NCBI GenBank assembly: GCA_946497265.1
Contig: CAMMKL010000160.1
Span: forward strand, 1 to 5,308
DNA length: 5,308 nucleotides
Origin: an uncultured Clostridia bacterium
GTDB lineage: Bacteria; Bacillota; Clostridia; Oscillospirales; Acutalibacteraceae
Reading direction: 5' to 3'
This document shows positions 1 through 5,127 of the stretch, one piece after another. The notes beneath the pieces were generated by a model, which saw only the letters and a list, made by a program, of their open reading frames with translations, did not search any database and was not told where the DNA came from. Numbering within the stretch: the stretch's first letter is position 1; each line of letters begins with the position of its first letter. Position numbers and translations under genes: made by a program.

Positions 1-675
1 CTGCTGCAACGCAACGCTGCCGTATTCAAATCCATTATTGATCCTGTCACAGAATCCGGTTTTAACGGTATTTTCTTAGTAGCGACCAATCCGGTTGACA
101 TCATGACACGCATTACCTACACCCTATCCGGATTCAATCCCCGTAGGGTGCTTGGCAGCGGCACGGCGCTGGATACCGCCCGCCTGCGTTATCTTTTGGG
201 GCAATACTTCTCGGTAGACCCGCGCAACATGCACGCCTATGTCATAGGGGAACATGGCGACAGTGAATTTGTACCTTGGTCCCAAGCCATGCTCGCCACC
301 AGGCCGATCTTGGACATCTGTGAACAGTCGGGCGGCAAATGTTCCTATGAGGATATGGATAAAATTACCCAGGAAGTACGCGGCGCGGCGCAAGAGATCA
401 TCAAAGCCAAACACGCCACCTATTACGGGATCGGCATGGCGATGGTCCGTATTACAAAAGCCATCTTCGGCAATGAAAGCAGCGTTTTGACGGTATCGGC
501 AATGCTGCGCGGTGAATACAATCAAAACGGCATTTACGTTGGCGTACCGTGCATCGTAAATCGCAATGGTATCCAAAAAGTGCTTACTCTGGATCTCAAT
601 GAAAAGGAAATGGAACTGTTCCGCAATTCCTGCCAAACCCTTCAGGAATCGTATGCGGATTTAAACTTAGGGTAA
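1..675 (+). CDS. ldh: L-lactate dehydrogenase, 3' part (N-terminus cut by window edge)
   Basis: Cytoplasmic L-lactate dehydrogenase, which reduces pyruvate to L-lactate with NADH and regenerates NAD+ in fermentation. The frame is open from base 1 and gives 224 residues; the N-terminal NAD-binding glycine motif and the substrate-specificity loop (about 100 residues) lie outside the window. Visible family signatures, in order, are VATNPVD (nt 82-102), GSGTALDTARLR (nt 154-189) with the pyruvate-binding Arg (codon 181-183), and GEHGDSE, whose His (codon 253-255) is the catalytic proton donor. ATYYG follows near nt 415-429. The second Arg of the TARLR motif (codon 187-189) and the His of NMHAY (codon 232-234) match Arg173 and His188 of Bacillus LDH, the fructose-1,6-bisphosphate site, so an FBP-activated enzyme is inferred. 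Malate dehydrogenase is the main alternative because the specificity residue is not visible, but the overall match to Firmicute LDH favours lactate. The stop is TAA at 673-675, followed by a terminator. Confidence 0.95.
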   Translation: MLQRNAAVFKSIIDPVTESGFNGIFLVATNPVDIMTRITYTLSGFNPRRVLGSGTALDTARLRYLLGQYFSVDPRNMHAYVIGEHGDSEFVPWSQAMLATRPILDICEQSGGKCSYEDMDKITQEVRGAAQEIIKAKHATYYGIGMAMVRITKAIFGNESSVLTVSAMLRGEYNQNGIYVGVPCIVNRNGIQKVLTLDLNEKEMELFRNSCQTLQESYADLNLG

Positions 676-687
676 AAACAATTTACA

Positions 688-715
688 AGCAGCAGACTGG
701 AAAAGGGCTGCTGTT
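688..715 (+). other. Small hairpin in the ldh 3' untranslated region
   Basis: AGCAGCAG (688-695) can pair with CTGCTGTT (708-715), giving 8 pairs with one G-U wobble and a 12-base loop. No T tract follows, so it is not a terminator by itself. It sits between the ldh stop codon and the real terminator and could protect the mRNA 3' end; that role is inference. Confidence 0.4.
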
Positions 716-721
716 CGTAAA

Positions 722-759
722 AAGGCACTATGTTCCGGTAAGGGACATAGTGCTTTCTT
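722..759 (+). terminator. Intrinsic terminator of ldh
   Basis: GCACTATGTTCC (725-736) pairs with GGGACATAGTGC (742-753) through 12 pairs including one G-U wobble, around a 5-base loop GGTAA. Flanking A/G bases (722-724) extend the stem by pairing with TTT (754-756). The tail TTTCTT (754-759) completes a Rho-independent terminator. It begins 47 bases after the ldh stop codon and points away from ldh. Confidence 0.85.
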
Positions 760-1006
760 ACGTTGTGGTTTCCAAGGGGATCACGCCCCATTTACCACAG
801 CTTTCTAGCGGCGTTGCCGTAACTGCGCTGCCCCGGAGAGGATAATAGAAATACTGTTTACCTCAAAAAATTCTATTCTATTTTGCTCCGATACGTTGGT
901 TTGGGTCGGCAACCAAATCTTTTTTAAGCTATTAATCCAAAGGCGTTGCCAATAGGAAGAGTAATTTTTACAGAGCCTTTTATTCTGCAAAATTTTCATC
1001 ATAACA
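757..1006. other. Intergenic stretch without a supportable gene
   Basis: These 250 bases lie between the two converging terminators. A 65-codon open frame exists on the - strand (805-1002), but it has no ribosome binding site, its start abuts the SASP terminator stem, and its protein resembles nothing I know. A second - strand frame runs without a start codon into a TAA at 758-760 and ends in residues WGVIPLETTT. A nested inverted repeat occupies 764-799, and a 6-bp stem TTGGTT/AACCAA followed by T6 lies around 896-922. It may be gene debris or plain spacer. Confidence 0.5.
764..799. repeat. Nested inverted repeat
   Basis: TGTGGT (764-769) is the reverse complement of ACCACA (794-799). Inside it, GGGG (776-779) faces CCCC (786-789) around a 6-base loop. 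The two stems are separated by an unpaired internal loop. No T tract follows on either strand, so it is not a terminator. Its function is unknown and it may be chance. Confidence 0.4.
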
Positions 1007-1037
1007 AAAGGTCCCGACCAATAGCCGGGACCTTTCT
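1003..1037 (-). terminator. Intrinsic terminator of the SASP gene, possibly bidirectional
   Basis: AAAGGTCCCG (1007-1016) and CGGGACCTTT (1026-1035) form a perfect 10-bp stem with a 9-base loop. Read on the - strand, the hairpin is followed by a T-rich tail TTTTGTTAT, about 30 bases after the SASP stop codon, as expected for a Rho-independent terminator. On the + strand it is followed by TTTCTTTTAT, so it could also stop transcripts that run through from ldh. Confidence 0.85.
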
Positions 1038-1066
1038 TTTATACGGAAATGCTGCTACAAACGAAC

Positions 1067-1258
1067 TTACTTAAGGCCGTTCTCGTAGCTCTGGATCATC
1101 TTTTTCACCATCTGGCCGCCAACAGAACCAGCCTGACGGGAAGTCAGGTCGCCGTTGTAACCCTGCTTCAGGTTTACGCCAACTTCAGCGGCAGCTTCCA
1201 TCTTGAACTTATCCATCGCTTCGCGGGCTTCGGGAACGATCACGTTATTTCTAGACAT
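1067..1258 (-). CDS. Alpha/beta-type small acid-soluble spore protein
   Basis: A 63-residue alpha/beta-type SASP. These proteins coat DNA in the forespore, shift it toward an A-like form, protect it from UV and chemicals, and are degraded to amino acids at germination. Both conserved family blocks are visible: residues 10-30 with KMEAAAEVGVNL, which holds the cleavage site of the germination protease GPR (after Glu21), and residues 39-54 with TSRQAGSVGGQMVKKM, the DNA-binding second helix region. The length is typical of the family. The ATG start is fixed by AGGAGAG (1267-1273) 8 bases upstream. The gene appears to stand alone, converges on ldh and has its own terminator. Expression by the forespore factor sigma-G is known for the family, but only a poor promoter match is visible upstream. 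Genomes usually carry several paralogues, so no specific symbol is given. Confidence 0.95.
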   Translation of the reverse strand: MSRNNVIVPEAREAMDKFKMEAAAEVGVNLKQGYNGDLTSRQAGSVGGQMVKKMIQSYENGLK

Positions 1259-1266
1259 TTTACATA

Positions 1267-1273
1267 CTCTCCT
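1267..1273 (-). promoter_or_regulatory. Ribosome binding site of the SASP gene
   Basis: AGGAGAG on the - strand, 8 bases before the ATG at 1256-1258. It is a strong Shine-Dalgarno sequence, in keeping with a protein made in bulk late in sporulation. Confidence 0.85.
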
Positions 1274-1318
1274 TAAACAAATTTTTTATTTGAAAACTTT
1301 CATTTCTTGCGTTTGCAA

Positions 1319-1351
1319 TAGTATTGTGTGTAGCAATTTATCAATTATCAA
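1319..1351 (-). promoter_or_regulatory. Weak candidate sporulation promoter upstream of the SASP gene
   Basis: On the - strand, CAATACTA (1319-1326) resembles the sigma-G -10 consensus CATnnTA, and the tandem TTGATAATTGATAA (1338-1351) offers TGATA as a possible -35. The available spacers (13 or 20 bases) miss the usual 17-18, so the match is poor. It is listed because this is the only promoter-like sequence in the 130-base spacer. Confidence 0.2.
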
Positions 1352-1388
1352 TGACAAATTTTTGCAAAATGAATGGAAATCCCGAACC

Positions 1389-1925
1389 TTAAAATGTATA
1401 ACCTTTTGCCGATGGAACTCCTGCCAGCAGCAGCACCGAACAAGCAGCCAAAAGTGGATATACGCCGCCCTCCTTTTTAACATGTACCGGAAAATCATGC
1501 GGTTCCACTACTTCCCCGGATAGCGTTATTACGCTTCTTTGCAGGCTGACGACCGATTCATCCTGCCGTAGGCTGGCTATGCTTACCGTATCGCGGGGAG
1601 CGGTTCCGCAGGTAAGGGCAATGCATCCACTCTTACGTAAAATCTCAGCCGCTGCTTCGTTTTGGGAGTCCAATACCGGAAGCACACCGTCCGCAATTTT
1701 CCCTTTTTGTGAACAAAATGAGTTTTTAAAAACCAAAATGCCGTTCATATGTTCCATTTTCGGAACTTCTGTACAGTCCCAAAGCAAAAAAGACGGTTCC
1801 TTGACGCCTCCCACCACAGTATTAGGGCCGCAATACTGCACACCGCCGTAGGTATTAAGCGCCCGGCGCAGAACTTGCCCTGTCTGCCAATCTTCTTTTG
1901 ATCCACATAACACTACCGTAACCAT
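1389..1925 (-). CDS. Hypothetical protein, 178 residues, cysteine-rich, C-terminal hydrophobic segment
   Basis: I do not recognise this protein. It begins with a beta-strand-like VTVVLCGS and then an amphipathic stretch (residues 10-24), suggesting an alpha/beta fold. Seven cysteines are spread along it (7, 32, 51, 71, 101, 106, 162). A compact block at residues 101-119 (IALTCGTAPRDTVSIAS region) and SLQRSVITLSGEVVEPHDFPV (residues 127-147) look like conserved cores. Residues 155-170 are uncharged and hydrophobic (VYPLLAACSVLLLAGV), either a short membrane segment or a buried helix; no signal peptide is seen. The frame is open over its full length and far longer than the opposing frames. The ATG has a short-spaced GGTGA (1930-1934) 4 bases upstream; a GTG four codons downstream (1911-1913) is an alternative start. 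It stands apart from the acc operon, behind two terminators and with its own candidate promoter. No hairpin terminator follows it, so it may read through into the SASP gene. Confidence 0.7.
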   Translation of the reverse strand: MVTVVLCGSKEDWQTGQVLRRALNTYGGVQYCGPNTVVGGVKEPSFLLWDCTEVPKMEHMNGILVFKNSFCSQKGKIADGVLPVLDSQNEAAAEILRKSGCIALTCGTAPRDTVSIASLRQDESVVSLQRSVITLSGEVVEPHDFPVHVKKEGGVYPLLAACSVLLLAGVPSAKGYTF

Positions 1926-1936
1926 TCCTTCACCGC

Positions 1937-1995
1937 TTTTCCAGTATTTGTCTTATTCCTATTGTTTGTCAAAAATTTTTTCTTATACTGGAAAA
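1937..1995. repeat. 11-bp inverted repeat spanning the promoter of the hypothetical gene
   Basis: TTTTCCAGTAT (1937-1947) is the exact reverse complement of ATACTGGAAAA (1985-1995), with a 37-base spacer. The centre of symmetry falls at about 1966, beside the candidate -35 box, and the left arm overlaps the candidate -10 box. TTTGTC also recurs as a direct repeat (1947-1952 and 1965-1970), 18 bases apart. The layout would suit an operator for a dimeric regulator, but this is inferred from geometry only. Confidence 0.45.
1943..1972 (-). promoter_or_regulatory. Candidate sigma-A promoter of the hypothetical gene
   Basis: On the - strand, a perfect -35 TTGACA (1967-1972) is followed after 18 bases by AATACT (1943-1948), which matches 4 of 6 bases of TATAAT. 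The expected transcription start is near 1936, leaving a leader of only about 11 bases before the ATG at 1923-1925. That is short but would still include GGTGA; the downstream GTG start would give a roomier leader. Confidence 0.45.
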
Positions 1996-2033
1996 CCGGG
2001 ATTCTTCGCGCAGATTTGAAATGGAGTCCCTGT

Positions 2034-2064
2034 AAAAACAAAAGGAAACCGGACGGTTCCCTTT
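2034..2064 (-). terminator. Second (distal) terminator of the acc operon
   Basis: AAAGGAAACC (2041-2050) faces GGTTCCCTTT (2055-2064) around a 4-base loop. On the - strand all ten positions pair, one as G-U. On the + strand the same position is an A-C mismatch, so the hairpin is stronger in the - strand transcript. That transcript continues with TGTTTTTA, a proper U tract. It lies 14 bases beyond the first hairpin. Confidence 0.75.
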
Positions 2065-2072
2065 CATAACAC

Positions 2073-2098
2073 AAAAAGCCGGACGTTTTGCGTCCGGC
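2073..2098 (-). terminator. First (proximal) terminator of the acc operon
   Basis: GCCGGACG (2078-2085) and CGTCCGGC (2091-2098) form a perfect GC-rich 8-bp stem with a 5-base loop. On the - strand the stem is followed at once by TTTTT (2077-2073). It starts 13 bases after the accA stop codon, so it is the primary end of the fatty-acid operon transcript. Confidence 0.9.
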
Positions 2099-2111
2099 AA
2101 TCATCGTTATG

Positions 2112-2894
2112 TCAATCTGCTGCTCCGATTCTGCGGAAGCGCTGATACCGTTCTTCCAGGAGCTGTTCGACAGGCAAAGCCTTTTTTTCATGCAATTTGT
2201 TATAAATGATATTGCGCAAGCTGTCTACAAGCTTATCCTCAATATGTTTGGGTTCCCGAATAATCTTTTCGATAACGCCCATCTTGTATAAATCCTGGGA
2301 GGTCAACTTCAGGCATTCGGCGGCCTGGGCTGTCTTGGAAGAATCCTTCCACAGGATGCTTGCGCAGCCTTCAGGAGATATAACGGAATAAATGGCGTTT
2401 TCCAACATCCATACTTCATCGGCTACGGCCAATCCCAATGCGCCGCCGCTCCCCCCTTCTCCCAGCAAGATAGAGAGGATCGGGGTTTTGAGGGTAATCA
2501 TTTCAAATAGGTTTTCTGCAATCGCCTGGCCTTCGCCGCGCTCCTCCGCCCCAATACCGCAGTAAGCGCCCGAGGTATCCACCAGGCAAAGAACCGGACG
2601 ATGGAACTTCTCAGCCTGTTTCATCAAGCGGAGGGCTTTTCGGTATCCTTCCGGATGCGCCGAACCAAAATTGCGGAACACCTTCTCCTTGGTATTGTGC
2701 CCTCGCTCGATGCCGATGACCGTCACGGGCATGCCGTTTAATTCCGCAATGCCGGAAACAATGGCCCGGTCGTCCCCGAACCGGCGGTCGCCATGCAGTT
2801 CAAAAAAGGAATCTCCAAACAGGCGGCCGATATAATCCAGGGCAGTAGGGCGGTCGATGGCGCGCGCAGCTGCGACCCGTTCGATAGCCTTCAT
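2112..2894 (-). CDS. accA: Acetyl-CoA carboxylase carboxyltransferase, alpha subunit
   Basis: Alpha subunit of the carboxyltransferase half of acetyl-CoA carboxylase. With AccD it moves the carboxyl group from carboxybiotin on AccB to acetyl-CoA, giving malonyl-CoA. At 260 residues it is the short form known from streptococci and many clostridia; the N-terminal extension of the roughly 320-residue E. coli protein is absent. Recognisable blocks are ELHGDRRFGDD (32-42), FGSAHPEGYRKALRLMKQAEKF (76-97), SGAYCGIGAEERG (108-120), GEGGSGGALGLAVAD (145-159), MLENAIYSVISPEGCASILWKD (163-184) and LLEERYQRFR near the C-terminus. The SGAY and GGSGGA loops are crotonase-fold active-site loops; Ser108 and Cys112 replace the prolines common at these sites in other bacteria. 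The ATG overlaps the accD stop by 4 bases (ATGA), implying translational coupling, and AAAGGAGG (2902-2909) sits 7 bases upstream inside accD. It is the last gene of the operon. Confidence 0.97.
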   Translation of the reverse strand: MKAIERVAAARAIDRPTALDYIGRLFGDSFFELHGDRRFGDDRAIVSGIAELNGMPVTVIGIERGHNTKEKVFRNFGSAHPEGYRKALRLMKQAEKFHRPVLCLVDTSGAYCGIGAEERGEGQAIAENLFEMITLKTPILSILLGEGGSGGALGLAVADEVWMLENAIYSVISPEGCASILWKDSSKTAQAAECLKLTSQDLYKMGVIEKIIREPKHIEDKLVDSLRNIIYNKLHEKKALPVEQLLEERYQRFRRIGAAD

Positions 2895-3763
2895 TGTCCT
2901 TCCTCCTTTGTATGCAGGGCGATCAGACGGGCGAGCGTTTCCTTTAGCTCGCCGCGTGGCACAATTGCATCCACAAACCCTTTTTCCAGTAAGAATTCCG
3001 AACGCTGGAAGCCCTGCGGAAGCCGCTGGCGGATGGTTTGTTCTATGACGCGTGGCCCGGCAAAGCCCACCAGTGCCTTGGGTTCCGCCAAAATAATACC
3101 CCCTTCCATGGCAAAGCTCGCCGTCACGCCGCCGGTAGTAGGGTCGGTCAGCACCGTGATATAAAGCAGGCCCGCATCGCTGTGGCGTTTGGCAGCTCCG
3201 CTGGTTTTGGCCATCTGCATGAGGGAAAAAATGCCTTCCTGCATTCGCGCGCCACCGGAAACCGTAAAGATGACGATGGGTAATCGGTTTTTGGTTGCGT
3301 ACTCAAACATCCGGGTAATCTTTTCCCCGGTTACCGAACCCATGCTCCCCATCATAAACGAAGAATCCATTACGCTTAGGGCGCAGGCATGGCCGCCGAT
3401 GCGCGCTGTGCCGCAGATTACCGATTCGTTTTCCCCGCTGCTCAACCGTGCGTTTTTCAGCTTTTTGGTATAGTCGGGAAAATCCAGGAGGTTTTTTGAC
3501 AGCAGGTCCTTGTCAAATTCCTGAAAACTGTCTTCGTCCACGGTAATCGCAATTCTCTGGCGTGCATTTAACCGGAAATGATGCCGGCATTTGGGGCACA
3601 CCTGCAGGTTTTCCTCCAAATCGGAAGAAAGCAGCATGGATTTACAGGAAGGGCATTTGATCCAAAGATCGTTCGGTACAAAAGGCTTCGACGTAACTTT
3701 ATTGTACCATTCGCTCCCTTCCAAGGCGTTGAGCGGCTTCTTAAATAAGGAATTGGGCAGCAT
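2891..3763 (-). CDS. accD: Acetyl-CoA carboxylase carboxyltransferase, beta subunit
   Basis: Beta subunit of the acetyl-CoA carboxylase carboxyltransferase; it forms a heterotetramer with AccA in the cytoplasm and makes malonyl-CoA for fatty-acid synthesis. The N-terminal zinc ribbon is intact: Cys37-Pro-Ser-Cys40 and Cys56-Pro-Lys-Cys59, with the usual 15-residue spacing between the pairs. The crotonase-fold domain follows, with MDSSFMMGSMGSVTGEKI (132-149), SGGARMQEG (169-177), LTDPTTGGVTASFAM (205-219) and GFAGPRVIEQT (233-243). The 290-residue length is normal for the family. One base separates the accC stop from this ATG, and GAGGTG (3771-3776) within the last accC codons is the ribosome binding site. 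The 3' end overlaps accA by 4 bases and carries the accA ribosome binding site. This order and spacing favour equal synthesis of the two subunits. Confidence 0.97.
   Translation of the reverse strand: MLPNSLFKKPLNALEGSEWYNKVTSKPFVPNDLWIKCPSCKSMLLSSDLEENLQVCPKCRHHFRLNARQRIAITVDEDSFQEFDKDLLSKNLLDFPDYTKKLKNARLSSGENESVICGTARIGGHACALSVMDSSFMMGSMGSVTGEKITRMFEYATKNRLPIVIFTVSGGARMQEGIFSLMQMAKTSGAAKRHSDAGLLYITVLTDPTTGGVTASFAMEGGIILAEPKALVGFAGPRVIEQTIRQRLPQGFQRSEFLLEKGFVDAIVPRGELKETLARLIALHTKEEGQ
2902..2909 (-). promoter_or_regulatory. Ribosome binding site of accA
   Basis: AAAGGAGG on the - strand lies 7 bases before the accA ATG (2892-2894) and inside the last codons of accD. It is a near-perfect match to the anti-Shine-Dalgarno sequence and confirms the short AccA start rather than one further upstream. 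Confidence 0.9.
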
Positions 3764-3764
3764 C

Positions 3765-5123
3765 TTACTTCACCTCATCCTTTCGCTCGGCTTCCCGTTC
3801 CGCCATAAAGGAGGTGGTATAGCTCCCGGATGTAAATCGGTCGTCCATCAGGATATCGGCCTGCAATTCGGCATTGTGGTCGATGCCGTCGATGACCAGT
3901 TCACTGAGCGCCGTCTTCATCTTGCGGATCGCCTGGTCGCGGGTATCGCCATGCACCACCAGCTTTCCAATCATGGAATCATAAAAAGGCGGGACAAAAT
4001 AATCTTGATAGACTGCTGTTTCAAACCGCACGCCGGGGCCTCCCGGGATGTGCAAAAGGTTGATCCGGCCGCAGCTTGGGCGGAAATCAAAATCCGGGTT
4101 TTCGGCATTGATACGGCATTCAATCGCGTGACCGTTCAGCCGGATATCGCTTTGGTTGAACGAAAGCGGGATGCCCGAAGCAATCCGCAGCTGCCACTGG
4201 ACCAGATCGATGCCGGTGACCATTTCGGTGACCGGATGCTCCACCTGTAAGCGGGTATTCATTTCCATAAAATAGAAATTCCCGTCGCCGTCCAACAAAA
4301 ATTCAATGGTCCCCGCGTTTTCATAGTTGACGGCTTTCGCAGCTTTCGCCGCCGCTTCCATCATCCTGGCGCGGGTTTCCTCATTGATCGCCGGAGATGG
4401 GCTCTCCTCGATCAGCTTCTGATTTTTTCTCTGCACCGAGCATTCCCGCTCGCCCAGACAGACCACATTGCCGAATTTATCGCACAGGATTTGCACTTCA
4501 ATGTGTTTGACGGGGTTTAAGTACTTTTCCATATAGACAGCGCCGTCGCCGAACGCGCTCTGTGCCTCGCCGGACGCTGAACGGAAGGCGTTTAGGAATT
4601 CGTCTCGGCTATTGACCAGCCGAATACCGCGCCCACCGCCGCCTGCTTTGGCTTTGATCAACAAAGGGTAGCCGATCTTCTCCGCTTCGGCAAGCGCCTC
4701 ATCGGCGTTGGTGATCACATCGCAGCCCGGCGTAACCGGAACCCCCGCTGCACGCATGGTTTTTCGCGCCTGATCCTTATCCCCCATGCGGGAGATCATT
4801 TCAGAGCTTGGTCCAATAAAAGCGATATTGCACTGTTCGCACAAGGATGCGAATTTAGCATTTTCAGAGAGCAACCCATAGCCGGGGTGGATCGCCTGCG
4901 CGCCGGTTTCCACCGCGATGGTCAGGATTGCCGCCATATTCAAATAGCTGTCTGCCACCTGTGCGCCGCCAATACAGTAGCTTTCATCGGCAAGGCTCAC
5001 GTGTAGGGCGTCTTTGTCCGCCTCCGAATAAACCGCAACAGTCGAAACTCCCATCTCATGGCAGGCACGGATAATGCGCACCGCAATTTCCCCGCGGTTT
5101 GCAATCAGAACTTTCGAAAACAC
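3765..5123 (-). CDS. accC: Acetyl-CoA carboxylase, biotin carboxylase subunit
   Basis: Biotin carboxylase, the ATP-grasp subunit of acetyl-CoA carboxylase. It uses ATP and bicarbonate to carboxylate biotin carried on AccB. The 452 residues are of normal family length. The N-terminal domain starts FSKVLIANRGEIAVRIIRA (2-20) with HPGYGLLSEN (79-88). The ATP-grasp domain includes Lys116 (MGDKD), Lys157, the mobile glycine loop GGGGRGIR (161-168), His207, Glu274, and EMNTRLQVEHPVTE (287-300) with Glu287, Asn289 and Arg291. Arg337 in ECRINAE is the expected biotin-site arginine, so the enzyme looks fully active. The start codon is GTG (5121-5123), supported by AAGGAGAG 7 bases upstream. It starts 4 bases after the fabZ stop and ends 1 base before accD. 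Pyruvate carboxylase and propionyl-CoA carboxylase subunits are homologous, but the neighbours settle the role as fatty-acid synthesis. Confidence 0.97.
   Translation of the reverse strand: MFSKVLIANRGEIAVRIIRACHEMGVSTVAVYSEADKDALHVSLADESYCIGGAQVADSYLNMAAILTIAVETGAQAIHPGYGLLSENAKFASLCEQCNIAFIGPSSEMISRMGDKDQARKTMRAAGVPVTPGCDVITNADEALAEAEKIGYPLLIKAKAGGGGRGIRLVNSRDEFLNAFRSASGEAQSAFGDGAVYMEKYLNPVKHIEVQILCDKFGNVVCLGERECSVQRKNQKLIEESPSPAINEETRARMMEAAAKAAKAVNYENAGTIEFLLDGDGNFYFMEMNTRLQVEHPVTEMVTGIDLVQWQLRIASGIPLSFNQSDIRLNGHAIECRINAENPDFDFRPSCGRINLLHIPGGPGVRFETAVYQDYFVPPFYDSMIGKLVVHGDTRDQAIRKMKTALSELVIDGIDHNAELQADILMDDRFTSGSYTTSFMAEREAERKDEVK
3771..3776 (-). promoter_or_regulatory. Ribosome binding site of accD
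   Basis: GAGGTG on the - strand lies within the final accC codons and 7 bases before the accD ATG (3761-3763). Its position inside accC, with only one base between the genes, points to coupled translation. Confidence 0.8.
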
Positions 5124-5127
5124 GCTG

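Noticed and set aside
124..636. A 170-codon open frame on the - strand opposite ldh
   Set aside because: It is antisense to a clearly coding LDH with intact catalytic motifs, and its translation shows no family features.
805..1002. A 65-codon open frame on the - strand between the two terminators
   Set aside because: It has no ribosome binding site, its start codon directly follows the SASP terminator stem, and the low-complexity-like sequence matches no family I know.
1335..1367. Possible weak hairpin (GCAATTT with AAATTTTTGC) downstream of the hypothetical gene
   Set aside because: The stem is AT-rich and interrupted, the loop is long and no clear U tract follows, so it is not a credible terminator.
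1579..1851. A 90-codon open frame on the + strand opposite the hypothetical gene
   Set aside because: It is shorter than the opposing - strand frame, which has a ribosome binding site and a promoter; this one shows neither.
1913..2191. A 92-codon open frame on the - strand overlapping the accA end and the terminators
   Set aside because: It runs through the accA C-terminus, both terminator hairpins and the candidate promoter, so it cannot be a separate gene.
3591..4250. A 219-codon open frame on the + strand
   Set aside because: It lies antisense to accC and accD, whose motifs are complete and well conserved; the frame is a by-product of their codon use.
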